Below, piece after piece: positions 53,722 to 62,738 of a stretch of 64,000 bases of DNA. Positions within the stretch are counted from its first letter, which is position 1; every line of letters begins with the position of its first letter. Made by a program: the position numbers and the translations under genes. The notes under the pieces were generated by a model. That model saw only the letters and a list, made by a program, of their open reading frames with translations, made no database searches and had not been told where the DNA came from. Origin of the DNA: Flavobacteriaceae bacterium UBA1903 (GTDB taxonomy: Bacteria > Bacteroidota > Bacteroidia > Flavobacteriales > Flavobacteriaceae); the NCBI GenBank assembly GCA_002337605.1, contig DDGL01000011.1:60011-124010 (forward strand), read 5' to 3'.

Positions 53722-55116
53722 ATGTCCCAGAAATCGAATATCCATTTTGATATTTCTGAACGTAAAATCTTGTTGCGTTTGCTAGACATATGCGCTGTAC
53801 TTAGCTTGCTGTATGTCGTTGGAATGGCTTTTAGGTTTGACTATTTCAGGATCGATGCTACGCGCTGGGTATGGTCCATAGTGCTCGCTTTATACCTAAC
53901 TATTTTTGCTACTATTTTCGAGCTGTACAACCTGCAAAAAGCTGCTAAGTTCGAAACGGTAGTGCAAAACATTATTCTTACCTCTTCGGTTACGGTACTG
54001 TTTTATTTACTCACACCATTTTATACCCCAGAGCTTCCTGCCAACAGGATGCAAATTATTTATTTTTTCCTCTCTATAAACATAGCTTTGTTTCTATGGA
54101 GGTATGCGTACATCACACTTATTTCAGCGCCCCGGTTTTTTAAGAAGGTGTTGTTAATTACTGATGCCACTTCTGTGGCACCCATATTAAAGGCACTACA
54201 GAAATCTGATCCTAATTATAAAATTGTTGGTTTTATTAACATAGAAAAGAAGCCTGTAACAGCACAATTGCCTGAGGAACTCATCCTTTTTTCTACTGAT
54301 AATATAGCTGAAACGGTTGCAGGGGCATCAATTTCTGAAATTGTCGTTGCCACACCACAAGCCCATCCCATGACGATTGAAGTTAACAATCAATTAGTCG
54401 CCCTACTAGAAAGAGGAGTTCCTATTCGTGAATACACTCAGGTATATGAAGAACTCACACATAGAATCCCCGTGCAATATGTAGAACAGGATTTTTATAG
54501 GTACTTCCCTTTTAGCCGAAGTAACCAGAACAAACTATACTTGTTTTTTCATCGTATTTTAGACCTGTTATTCTCAGTTATTGGGTTGGCATTTGGGTTG
54601 GCTATTACTCCATTTATCTTAATAGGAAATATAATAGGGAATCGAGGCCCCGTTTTTTATACCCAAACAAGGGTAGGGAAAAACGGAAAACATTTTAAGA
54701 TTTACAAACTCCGGAGCATGGTTGCCAATGCCGAAAAAAATGGTGCCCAGTTTGCTGCTAAAGACGATACTCGGGTCACAAAATTTGGCCGATTTCTACG
54801 TCGTTCCCGTTTTGATGAAATTCCTCAATTTATCAATGTCATAAAAGGGGATATGAGTGTGATAGGCCCCCGCCCTGAGAGACCTGTTTTTATTAAACAG
54901 CTTTCAGAAAAAATACCCTTTTATGAAGTTAGGCATCTGGTAAAACCCGGAGTAACGGGGTGGGCACAGGTAAATGCAAAATATGGAATGACCCAGGAAG
55001 ATGCTCTGGAAAAACTGCAATACGATCTTTACTATATTAAAAGACGAAGCTTCTTTCTGGATATAAGTATTGTAATTAAAACCTTAAGTACTATTATTTT
55101 CTTTAGAGGACAGTAG
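53722..55116 (+). CDS. Polyprenyl-phosphate sugar-1-phosphate transferase (WcaJ/WbaP type)
   Basis: A 464-residue initiating transferase. Four hydrophobic segments (about residues 20-130) are followed by a Rossmann-like middle domain and the C-terminal catalytic domain: HRILDLLFSVIGLAFGLAIT re-entrant helix, VGKNGKHFKIYKLRSM, the Asp-Glu pair in SRFDEIPQFINVIKGDMSVI, GPRPER and PGVTGWAQVNAKYG. It transfers hexose- or HexNAc-1-phosphate to undecaprenyl phosphate. It is the last gene of the locus and is larger than the PglC-type enzyme at 17896-18486, so the locus has two initiators. Confidence 0.92.
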   Translation: MSQKSNIHFDISERKILLRLLDICAVLSLLYVVGMAFRFDYFRIDATRWVWSIVLALYLTIFATIFELYNLQKAAKFETVVQNIILTSSVTVLFYLLTPFYTPELPANRMQIIYFFLSINIALFLWRYAYITLISAPRFFKKVLLITDATSVAPILKALQKSDPNYKIVGFINIEKKPVTAQLPEELILFSTDNIAETVAGASISEIVVATPQAHPMTIEVNNQLVALLERGVPIREYTQVYEELTHRIPVQYVEQDFYRYFPFSRSNQNKLYLFFHRILDLLFSVIGLAFGLAITPFILIGNIIGNRGPVFYTQTRVGKNGKHFKIYKLRSMVANAEKNGAQFAAKDDTRVTKFGRFLRRSRFDEIPQFINVIKGDMSVIGPRPERPVFIKQLSEKIPFYEVRHLVKPGVTGWAQVNAKYGMTQEDALEKLQYDLYYIKRRSFFLDISIVIKTLSTIIFFRGQ

Positions 55117-55297
55117 GAGTGGTGGAATAGTGAACTAGTGAATTAGTAGTGAGTAGTCAGTACGCTGTAGCAGGTTGTAGCTTTACTTTTTTTGAAATTT
55201 TGAGCTAGACGTGCCTTTCTTGCATTCGACACACTTTTTTAGCGACAGTCCGCCTCATTAGTTTCGGGGAGGGAATGCACGAGCGTGGGTGATAGCT

Positions 55298-56470
55298 TTA
55301 TTTCAGAGCCTTCAGTAAATATACATACCGCACTGCCAAACCGATAAATAAGGGGATAAACCCAAAAGCAAATTCCTGTACACCTGTAAACCAATGCATC
55401 GTTACTAAAACGAGTAGAAGCAACAAGAAAATAACATATCTACGCACCCAACTCTTGGGTTGTTTCTTTCCAATGACGAACGCAAGTAGTAGTGAAAATG
55501 GAAAAGCCCACAAGAGATTATAGTTATTTGCTGTCGCACTATGATCTGTTGCAAACCACAGCAGGCACAAAAGAATCCCGATAATACCCGTAATAGAAAA
55601 AATAGCAACGTCTAATCCTCTACTGCGTTTGTTCCGTTTTTTATCCCTGATTGTAATGACAATTAAAATCCCTCCTAAAAGTAGAAATACAAATAGAGGA
55701 GAGGTGATAAAATTTGGTGTCTCTGGTGTTCTGGAGCTTTCAAATAGCGTTTGAGTGTTTTTTACCAAAGGAGTGCGCTCCCCATTTCTAATAGTGGCGG
55801 TAGCCGTAGCTTTAAAAACATAATCTGGTAAAAACTGGTATTGCCAGGAGTTGGCTTTTACATCGGTTACAGCGCCAATGGCAACGTCCATCCCCAGACT
55901 TCCCCAGCTATTCCAGTGTACGTTCTGCTGAATAAGGTTTCTGAAGGTTTTGTTCTCGGTAGTAAAGTCGTCTGTAAATTCCAGATCTTTTCCTAGAACT
56001 GTAACCAGCACATCCCTGATTTTTGTAGCACAATTATCGTAGAAAAAATCGTATTTGTAATACTTATTCTCAGGCTTCAGGTTGTTGTTTAAAAATGTAA
56101 ATACCGCTTGTTTTTCAGGATAGGAAAGATTCAAAGTTTGTTGCTTTATCCAACGGTTCTGTTCTTTGTAATTCTCTAAAAAAGAGGCTGCTTGCACTCC
56201 TTCCAACTTGTAAAGCAGCTTACCTCGGGCAAATTTTAAGTAAAAATTAGGGGTATTCCAGTCGTATACACCATAGTTATAAATAGCCTCTATATCTCTT
56301 TCTGGATCTTGTATGTAAAAAGCGCTATGGCCAAATTTGTCATACAGGTTATCTCCGGGACCAATAGTAAGAATGCTTACTTCAGCATTGGGAGATAATG
56401 GTATGTATTGTGCTACTGCTGTAAAATTCAGTATAAAGAAGAAAGAAAGGTATGCTATTTTCTGAAGCAA
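55298..56470 (-). CDS. DUF4105 (Lnb-like) lipoprotein N-acyltransferase candidate
   Basis: A 390-residue protein with signal peptide (about residues 1-20), a periplasmic domain and five C-terminal membrane helices. The periplasmic DUF4105 domain has FGHSAFYI and YDFFYDNCATKIRD, carrying the conserved His and Cys. Known of the family: DUF4105 is the periplasmic domain of Lnb, a lipoprotein N-acyltransferase described in Bacteroides, where a His/Cys pair is thought to be catalytic. I infer the same role here: maturing the N-terminal cysteine of lipoproteins. The gene is separated from the glycan locus by 181 nt of low-complexity DNA. Confidence 0.8.
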   Translation of the reverse strand: MLQKIAYLSFFFILNFTAVAQYIPLSPNAEVSILTIGPGDNLYDKFGHSAFYIQDPERDIEAIYNYGVYDWNTPNFYLKFARGKLLYKLEGVQAASFLENYKEQNRWIKQQTLNLSYPEKQAVFTFLNNNLKPENKYYKYDFFYDNCATKIRDVLVTVLGKDLEFTDDFTTENKTFRNLIQQNVHWNSWGSLGMDVAIGAVTDVKANSWQYQFLPDYVFKATATATIRNGERTPLVKNTQTLFESSRTPETPNFITSPLFVFLLLGGILIVITIRDKKRNKRSRGLDVAIFSITGIIGILLCLLWFATDHSATANNYNLLWAFPFSLLLAFVIGKKQPKSWVRRYVIFLLLLLVLVTMHWFTGVQEFAFGFIPLFIGLAVRYVYLLKALK

Positions 56471-56536
56471 GGCATGTTTGTTTTAAGAGTGCAAAATACT
56501 AAATCCTAACCCTTTTCAGTCGAAAAGTTGTCGCTT

Positions 56537-57631
56537 TTACCTAAAAATACTCCAGTCCAGCTTTAAGGAAAATACGTTAGAGTACAATGCTGCGCTTTGA
56601 TCACCAATGTCGGTTAGAGCGTAGTCTATTTGTATGCCTTTGTATTTAAAACCTACCCCAATATTAGGCTGAAATCCAACCGACTCACTACCATCCAGTT
56701 GTTGAATATTTTGGAAGTTCCCCATCCCTGCACGTACATAGATCATTTCAATATACCCAAACTGTAACCCTAGTGCCGGGTCTATACTTGCAAAAGATGT
56801 AGAAATAATATCGTTTGTTTGTGCAAAACGAAAGTTCAGATCTACTTCAGCTAGCAATTCAAAATCGTAGTGGAAGACAAATTTTCTGGCAGCTCCCATT
56901 TGTAATTTGGGAATGGTAATCTCAGTAGTTTCAGGTAATTCCTGGTTTTGTCCTTCTACTGCCCCGGAAATCGTTGCGAATTGTTCTTCATTTATGGTCC
57001 AGGCATTAAATGTGGTGGTAATATCCCGGGCCATTATCCCCAGGTTCCAGTTACCGCTATTAAACTGAAGACCAACATCCAGTCCAAAACCCCAGGAGGA
57101 GGCAAAATCACCAATAATACGTCTGATTACTTTTGCATTAACACCAACATTTAATCCGTCTAATGGCAACTCGCGTGCATACGAAAATGTAACTCCATAA
57201 TCTGCAGTAGAAAATAAGCTAATACGGTTGTAGTCTATATTTCCCTGTTCGTCTATAAGTTGCGTGGTGTTTAAAATATCGTCCACACCAAAACGTATTA
57301 TAGACAGCGCTACAACACTTTGCTTGTCAAGTGGCATCGCAAACCCGGCATAGTCATAATTTGCAATATTGGCAAAATAAGAGGCATGCATAAGGGACAG
57401 TTGTTTGTCCTCCAGCCCTACCAAACCTGCTGGATTCCAGTAGCCACTGTTTACATCGTTTGTGGAGGCTACAACTGCATTGGACATACCAAAGGCAGCT
57501 GCATCCACACCAATGTTCATGAATTCGTTAGAATATTTTCTAACAGTTTGGGCAGAAGCAATGCAGGTTGTGAGTACTAAAAAGAAAAATAGGTGCTGTT
57601 TCAAGCTTTTAATTTTGGGCAAATATCTCAT
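56537..57631 (-). CDS. PorV/PorQ-family outer-membrane protein
   Basis: A 364-residue protein with a signal peptide (FFFLVLTTCIASAQ) and an outer-membrane beta-barrel of the FadL-like PorV/PorQ type. Seen: MNIGVDAAAFGMSNAVVAST, the GYWNPAGLVGL motif near residue 70 (conserved in PorV/UPF0164 proteins), DYAGFAMPLD, and aromatic-ended strands up to the C-terminal Phe-Arg. Relatives participate in T9SS, shuttling or anchoring cargo such as the T9SS protein at 1450-4464. Whether this paralog (PorV2-like) acts in secretion is unproven. It shares the minus strand with the DUF4105 gene, 66 nt downstream. Confidence 0.82.
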   Translation of the reverse strand: MRYLPKIKSLKQHLFFFLVLTTCIASAQTVRKYSNEFMNIGVDAAAFGMSNAVVASTNDVNSGYWNPAGLVGLEDKQLSLMHASYFANIANYDYAGFAMPLDKQSVVALSIIRFGVDDILNTTQLIDEQGNIDYNRISLFSTADYGVTFSYARELPLDGLNVGVNAKVIRRIIGDFASSWGFGLDVGLQFNSGNWNLGIMARDITTTFNAWTINEEQFATISGAVEGQNQELPETTEITIPKLQMGAARKFVFHYDFELLAEVDLNFRFAQTNDIISTSFASIDPALGLQFGYIEMIYVRAGMGNFQNIQQLDGSESVGFQPNIGVGFKYKGIQIDYALTDIGDQSAALYSNVFSLKLDWSIFR

Positions 57632-57729
57632 TATTTTACAGAATACTAAACTAAAATTTTGGTTAGATATTGTACTGTATGGGGCTTAGACGAAAATAGT
57701 TTCTTATTTTTACACCTATACCCTCTTTT

Positions 57730-58467
57730 ATGCTAAAACAAATACCCAACCTTATTACTTCCCTGAATTTGTTATGTGGCTGTGTGGCCATTTTTTTTGC
57801 CATTTCTGGCGATTTGGTGACAGCATCCTACTTTGTATTTACAGGTATCTTTTTTGATTTTTTTGACGGACTCGCCGCTCGGGTGCTGAACGCCCAAAGT
57901 GAAGTAGGTTTGCAGTTAGATTCTCTGGCAGACATGGTGACCAGTGGGGTAGCACCAGCAATTGTAATGGTGCAGTTGTTGAGTGAAGCTACTTCCGGGG
58001 TTCCAATCAATGTTTTTTTGGAAGAAACAGAAACAATGGGCTGGTATGGCGCTAAATTTAATTTTCTTCCGTTTTTTGGATTGCTCATCGCAGTAGCTTC
58101 TGCCTGCCGGTTGGCAAAATTTAATGTAGATACCCGACAGACAACAAGTTTTATTGGCTTGCCAACACCGGGAAACACGTTGCTGGTACTTAGCTTACCA
58201 CTTATTTTGGCTTTCCAACCTTCGGCACTGGTCGAAAGTATTGTTTTAAATCCGTGGTTTTTGGTAGGGATAACACTTTTGGGCTGTATACTAATGAATG
58301 CTGAATTACCGCTTTTTGCTTTAAAATTTAAAACCTGGGATTTTAAAACAAACGCAGTAAGATATGTGTTCCTAGGCATTTGTCTGGTGGCAATTGTGTT
58401 GCTTCAGTTTATTGCTATTCCTGTTATCTTGTTGGTGTATATTGGGATGTCATTAATTTGGAAGTGA
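57730..58467 (+). CDS. pssA: CDP-diacylglycerol-serine O-phosphatidyltransferase
   Basis: A 245-residue integral membrane protein that makes phosphatidylserine, the precursor of phosphatidylethanolamine. The CDP-alcohol phosphotransferase motif DGLAARVLNAQSEVGLQLDS with a following LADMVTSG is complete (Asp-Gly-x2-Ala-Arg-x8-Gly-x3-Asp-x3-Asp). About seven hydrophobic segments surround it. The N-terminus IPNLITSLNLLCGCVAIFFA is the usual PssA start. It lies divergently from the PorV/PorQ gene. Confidence 0.93.
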   Translation: MLKQIPNLITSLNLLCGCVAIFFAISGDLVTASYFVFTGIFFDFFDGLAARVLNAQSEVGLQLDSLADMVTSGVAPAIVMVQLLSEATSGVPINVFLEETETMGWYGAKFNFLPFFGLLIAVASACRLAKFNVDTRQTTSFIGLPTPGNTLLVLSLPLILAFQPSALVESIVLNPWFLVGITLLGCILMNAELPLFALKFKTWDFKTNAVRYVFLGICLVAIVLLQFIAIPVILLVYIGMSLIWK

Positions 58468-58501
58468 TGTAATTTTGAAATAGGGTTTGTTCATGAAATA
58501 A

Positions 58502-58525
58502 CAGATACTATTTGTAAAGTATCTG
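58502..58525. repeat. Perfect inverted repeat in the pssA/UDG gap
   Basis: CAGATACT and AGTATCTG (8-bp perfect arms) are separated by 8 nt, 35 nt after the pssA stop. No T-run follows on the plus strand, so it is not a classic terminator; it could be an operator or leader hairpin of the next gene. A TAATTTTG box at 58470-58477 lies upstream. Confidence 0.55.
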
Positions 58526-58588
58526 GTTGATGACAGTCAATATTTCCTTAAACAGAACCCTTGAAAATAGCTTACAAAATAGAATTCT

Positions 58589-59248
58589 ATGTTCCATCAC
58601 ACCCATCCGTATCCACCGTTTATTCCTGAAGGAACAACCAAACTTATTGTAGGTACATTGCCACCCCCAAGATTTACAACAGGGGAGTTTAAAGAAGGGG
58701 ATGTGAATTTTTGCTATGGCAGTCGTGACGGACAATTGTGGCCCATTTTAAACCGTATTTTCAATTTAGAATTGAGCTATGAAACCACTGAAGCGGCCAT
58801 TAAACAGCGCAAAGATTTCCTGAAAGCAGAAGGTATTGGTATTTGTGATATGGTAGCTTCAGCAAAGCGGGACAAAGTAGATGCCAGTGACTTGGGAATG
58901 CAAGAAGTGGAATTACGGGATTTAGTTTCAGTATTAGAAAGTCACCCTTCAATTCACACCCTACTTTTTACAGGAGGTAACAGTAAGAATGGTCCTGAGT
59001 ATTTTTTCCGAAGACATATAAAAACGTATAATCTATCACTTAAGGTAGTTTCAGCAGTAGTGCCTCGTATTCATACATTTCAACTTCCTGAAAGCAACCG
59101 AAGCATTCGTACGGTATCCCTAACAGCACCTAGCGGGGCGGCCAACAGGGCGGTGGGGAGCATTGCTTTATACAAAGCTTTAAAAAAGAAAGACCCTGAC
59201 TTCAATACTATTGATTTCAGGGTCTTGCAATATCGGGAGTTTTTCTAA
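58589..59248 (+). CDS. Uracil-DNA-glycosylase-family protein
   Basis: A 219-residue protein with the fold of the uracil-DNA glycosylase superfamily (MUG/deoxyinosine-glycosylase side). Seen: KLIVGTLPPPRFTTGEF (GxxPP-like entry), FCYGSRDGQLWPILNRIF (Tyr and Asn-containing base pocket), GICDMVASAKR and the C-terminal VSLTAPSGAANRAVG. It probably removes damaged bases from DNA, but which base is not readable. Its stop codon touches the stop of the minus-strand FG-GAP gene with no gap, and its last 60 bases contain that gene's terminator. Confidence 0.83.
   Translation: MFHHTHPYPPFIPEGTTKLIVGTLPPPRFTTGEFKEGDVNFCYGSRDGQLWPILNRIFNLELSYETTEAAIKQRKDFLKAEGIGICDMVASAKRDKVDASDLGMQEVELRDLVSVLESHPSIHTLLFTGGNSKNGPEYFFRRHIKTYNLSLKVVSAVVPRIHTFQLPESNRSIRTVSLTAPSGAANRAVGSIALYKALKKKDPDFNTIDFRVLQYREFF
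59190..59226 (-). terminator. Terminator of the FG-GAP gene inside the 3' coding end of the UDG gene
   Basis: A perfect 10-bp stem AAGACCCTGA/TCAGGGTCTT lies inside the coding sequence of the plus-strand gene. On the minus strand it is followed by TCTTTCTTTTTT. It lies 23 nt past the stop of the minus-strand FG-GAP gene. Confidence 0.8.
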
Positions 59249-62200
59249 CTACGGTTGAAATGTAAATATTTCCAGTGGCGCGTTGTTGCTTACTACCACA
59301 TAATACGGGTTGCCTTTTATAGTTATTTCTTCAATGTCTTTTGCATCTGTGGTGACGTAGGGATCGTATTTTTTAGAATACTCAAAGGTCCCATTCCCAT
59401 CACCTAATAACACATAACCGTAATTACTGTCATAGCGTATGGTTTCGACTTCGGCATCGTAAATAGCACCAACTCCCATAATATCTAAATTACCATCATT
59501 GTTAAAGTCTTTGGTTAAAAATGATAGGGTAGGACCCAACTGCGCCATGTTAGGTAATTCGGTTATAGTGAAGGTTCCGTCACCATTGTTTTGCGCATAC
59601 ATAGACTTAAAGTTATGGGCGGTGAGTTTGAATGCATCGTCTAGTTTTTCTTTTCCATAAATCTCTTCAAACTCTAAGCTGGCAAATTCTTTGTAAGAAC
59701 CTATTTTTTCTAATAGAAATGGATTTTGTTGACTGCTGCATTCTTTTCCACGTACAGGAACTACTTTGCCATTGCTTATCTTACTCATGGCTACATCAAA
59801 ACTTCCGTTGTCATCAAAATCCTTCGCATTTATAAAGAGTGGCTTTTTCTCTGAAGGGTGAAATTTATTATTCATACCCATATTTCCGAAGAAATAGTCC
59901 ATATCGCCATCGCCATCCATGTCTTTTTGTAAAGCGCTAAACCACCAGCCTTCTTTTTTCTTAAAGGCTTCTGTTTCGGTTTTTGTAAAAACACCGTTGT
60001 CGTTCTTAAAAAAGGTAGGAGCCATCCATTCACCAACCAATAATAAGTCTGCGTCGCTATCGCCATCATAATCTGTAAATAGTGCTTCTGAAATCATTCC
60101 TGGGTTTGCGAGGTCTTTGTTATTTGGTGTAATATCCTTGAATATTCCATTGTTATTTTGAAGCAAATAGGAGTTGGGTGCCAACGGATATTTTCCAGGG
60201 ATTACATTTCCACCTACAAAAAGATCCAGATCACCATCACCGTCAATATCAGCCACAGCAATAGCTTTTCCCGAGGTTCGAAGAGAAGGAAGCGCATTCG
60301 TTTTCTTATTAAAGTTTCCTTTTCCATCATTTATATACAAACGGTCCTGAAGTAACGCATCGTTTTCTTTTAACTCATACCCTGCACTAACGACGTAGAG
60401 ATCCTGGTCACCATCTTTGTCTGCGTCAAAAAACAGGGCATTGGCATCTTCGTATTTGGCATCTGCTTTCCAAAGGTTTTTGTTGCTTTCGGCAAAAGTG
60501 CCATCTTCCTGTTGCAAGAACATTCCAGCCTGAGCCCCCGCGGCATTTCCTATAAACATATCTTCCAGCCCATCTCCATTTACATCTGCCTTTGCGATTC
60601 CGGTTCCTTTTGAAGATTGTTTTTGAGGTAATAAGAGCTGGGTGTTGTAATCGTTAACATCATTCTCAAGTTGTACGTAGGTAAGTGCCAACGCACGAGG
60701 ATCAGTATTTTTTTTCACCCGTTCTTGATTTTTCAAGGTAGTAGTGGCTGCTACTGCATTGGTTTGAGAAACTTTTAAGCGTTGGTTGGCTTTTGGACCT
60801 TTAACAGTAGAAACCGTTCCATTGGGCCATTGTACAATAACCTCTTCAATGGAAGCATTTTCGCCAAGTCCAAAGTTTAATGTGGGGGCTACGGAAGATT
60901 CAAATCCCCGCGCCACGTATAGTTGTTGATGCTGTGTTTCTTTAGCTGTTTTCACAAATACTTCGGCGCCAATCCCAAGGGTGTTGTTAGAGTCACCCTC
61001 CAGTTGTATTTGTACATAATTTTGATTGCTGTTGTTTTTATAAAGACCAATTTCGTCATTAATATTGTTTACAATAAGATCCAGATCCCCATCATTATCG
61101 AAATCTGCATAGGCTGCTCCATTAGAGAAGTTAGGATCTTCCAGGCCCCATTCTTTAATTTTCTTGGTGAAGGTTAGGTCGCCATTATTTTTAAAGATAT
61201 AATTATCTAGTTTTTCAGCAGGCATCATATCTAAAACAGCCTGTAGGGTCATAGACTCCCCTTTTTCATTTTTAGCTTTTAATTGGTTTCTGAAATCCTG
61301 ATTGTGGTAGTCTTTATAAACACCATTTGAAACAAAAATGTCTTTTAACCCATCGTTGTCAAAATCTGCAATAAGAGGCGCCCAGCTCCAATCTGTTTTT
61401 ACGACACCACTCATTTGGCTGGTTTCTATAAACTTTCCGTTCCCTGAGTTTACGTGAAGCATATTCGCCATATAGGCGTGATGGTATCCTACTTTTACCA
61501 TGCTCATAAAGTTTTCGGTACTCATAGAGGCCATATTTTCTTTACTACGGGCATAGTTTTCGGCCAGCATGTCTACAGTTATAAGGTCTGGGTACATGTC
61601 GTTGTTTAAATCGGCATAATCTGCGCCCATACTATTAAATGAAATATGATTAAAGCGTTTTTTTAATTCGTCTTTAAAAGTTCCGTTTTTTTGATTTATG
61701 TATAGGATGTCCGGTTCAAGGTAGTCGTTGGATACATAGATGTCGTCCCACCCGTCGTTGTTGAAATCTCCTACCGTTCCTGCCAATCCCCATGCTTTGT
61801 TATACACGCCGGCTTCTCCGGTAACCTTTGTAAAGGTGTTGCCGTCATTTCTGTAAAGCTGGTCGCTTGTGGTTTCTTCAATTTGAGATTGTATTACGCT
61901 GCTTATTTTAATATTGTTTTTAAAATCGTACCTATAATTAACCACGTATATATCCAGATCCCCATCTTTATCATAATCCAGTTGGTATGCCTGAGTAGTG
62001 TAGCCCGGGTCGTCCAGTCCGTAGTTCTTGGCCATTTCCTTGAAAGTACCGTCCTGCTGGTTTATATATAGCTTGTTTCTTCGGGCATTGTCGTCTTTTA
62101 AAGATCCAGCTTTACAAACATAAATGTCTAACCAGCCATCGCCGTTAATATCCATCATACTGGCGCCTGTAGTAAATCCTGAAACATCCTCTACCAAAGC

Positions 62201-62548
62201 AGGTTTTGAGATGTCTTCAAAAACAAATTCCCCTTTATTTTTATATAGTTTATTAGCTCCAAAATTTGCCGTTAAAAAAATATCGTCCAAGCCATCTTTG
62301 TCTACATCGCCAACTGCAACTCCCGCTCCTGTATATAGATAGGGGTAGTTCAAAAAGTTATATTCCAGGTCTTCCCGAATGGTATTGGTAAAAGTTACAT
62401 TGCTTTGCTTGGATTGAATTTTAGTGAACAGGGTTTGGGCACTATCTGTGTAGACTCCATCTCTTTTTCTTTCGTCATTTGTATCTGAACAGCTTGTTGC
62501 TGATATGACTAGAACTGTAAGACTGAATAGTAAGGTTAATTTCTTCAT
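59249..62548 (-). CDS. Large FG-GAP/VCBS repeat lipoprotein with ASPIC/UnbV domain
   Basis: A 1099-residue lipoprotein; I start at the ATG giving MKKLTLLFSLTVLVIS, whose signal ends in lipobox ATSC, rather than 14 codons upstream. It holds two sets of VCBS/FG-GAP repeats rich in DxDxDG calcium-binding loops (for example GDVDKDGLDDIFL, DYDKDGDLDIYVV, DADKDGDQDLYVV). Between them, near residues 560-620, an ASPIC/UnbV-type segment has LNFGLGENASIEEVIVQWPN. This is the CRTAC1/UnbV layout, forming beta-propeller surface proteins anchored in the outer membrane. Partners and ligands are unknown. A promoter-like box lies just upstream. Confidence 0.9.
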   Translation of the reverse strand: MKKLTLLFSLTVLVISATSCSDTNDERKRDGVYTDSAQTLFTKIQSKQSNVTFTNTIREDLEYNFLNYPYLYTGAGVAVGDVDKDGLDDIFLTANFGANKLYKNKGEFVFEDISKPALVEDVSGFTTGASMMDINGDGWLDIYVCKAGSLKDDNARRNKLYINQQDGTFKEMAKNYGLDDPGYTTQAYQLDYDKDGDLDIYVVNYRYDFKNNIKISSVIQSQIEETTSDQLYRNDGNTFTKVTGEAGVYNKAWGLAGTVGDFNNDGWDDIYVSNDYLEPDILYINQKNGTFKDELKKRFNHISFNSMGADYADLNNDMYPDLITVDMLAENYARSKENMASMSTENFMSMVKVGYHHAYMANMLHVNSGNGKFIETSQMSGVVKTDWSWAPLIADFDNDGLKDIFVSNGVYKDYHNQDFRNQLKAKNEKGESMTLQAVLDMMPAEKLDNYIFKNNGDLTFTKKIKEWGLEDPNFSNGAAYADFDNDGDLDLIVNNINDEIGLYKNNSNQNYVQIQLEGDSNNTLGIGAEVFVKTAKETQHQQLYVARGFESSVAPTLNFGLGENASIEEVIVQWPNGTVSTVKGPKANQRLKVSQTNAVAATTTLKNQERVKKNTDPRALALTYVQLENDVNDYNTQLLLPQKQSSKGTGIAKADVNGDGLEDMFIGNAAGAQAGMFLQQEDGTFAESNKNLWKADAKYEDANALFFDADKDGDQDLYVVSAGYELKENDALLQDRLYINDGKGNFNKKTNALPSLRTSGKAIAVADIDGDGDLDLFVGGNVIPGKYPLAPNSYLLQNNNGIFKDITPNNKDLANPGMISEALFTDYDGDSDADLLLVGEWMAPTFFKNDNGVFTKTETEAFKKKEGWWFSALQKDMDGDGDMDYFFGNMGMNNKFHPSEKKPLFINAKDFDDNGSFDVAMSKISNGKVVPVRGKECSSQQNPFLLEKIGSYKEFASLEFEEIYGKEKLDDAFKLTAHNFKSMYAQNNGDGTFTITELPNMAQLGPTLSFLTKDFNNDGNLDIMGVGAIYDAEVETIRYDSNYGYVLLGDGNGTFEYSKKYDPYVTTDAKDIEEITIKGNPYYVVVSNNAPLEIFTFQP

Positions 62549-62569
62549 TTTGGATATTTTAGAGGAAAA

Positions 62570-62577
62570 CAAATATA
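62570..62577 (-). promoter_or_regulatory. Promoter -7 element for the FG-GAP gene
   Basis: On the minus strand TATATTTG matches TAnnTTTG exactly and lies 21 nt before the ATG. The -33 region at the usual distance reads TTAA, so the match is partial. Confidence 0.45.
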
Positions 62578-62738
62578 TAAAAACATGCATTGTGTTTTAA
62601 CTTCTTGCTTTTAGTGAGGATAAAATATGTTGTTGTGTCTGTGTTAAAAGTACAATTATAAATATTGTGTCAAATCTATAACTTTAACGTTAAATTTTGT
62701 TATATTAACACCCTCTTAACTATTAAAAACTAAATATA

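Noticed and set aside
55117..55297. A small gene or RNA after the glycan locus
   Set aside because: The region is low-complexity (AGTGAA/TAGTAG-like units) with no frame, stem or promoter I can support.
57828..58379. A 183-residue minus-strand frame opposite pssA
   Set aside because: pssA is a clear conserved gene here; the reverse frame has no recognisable domain.
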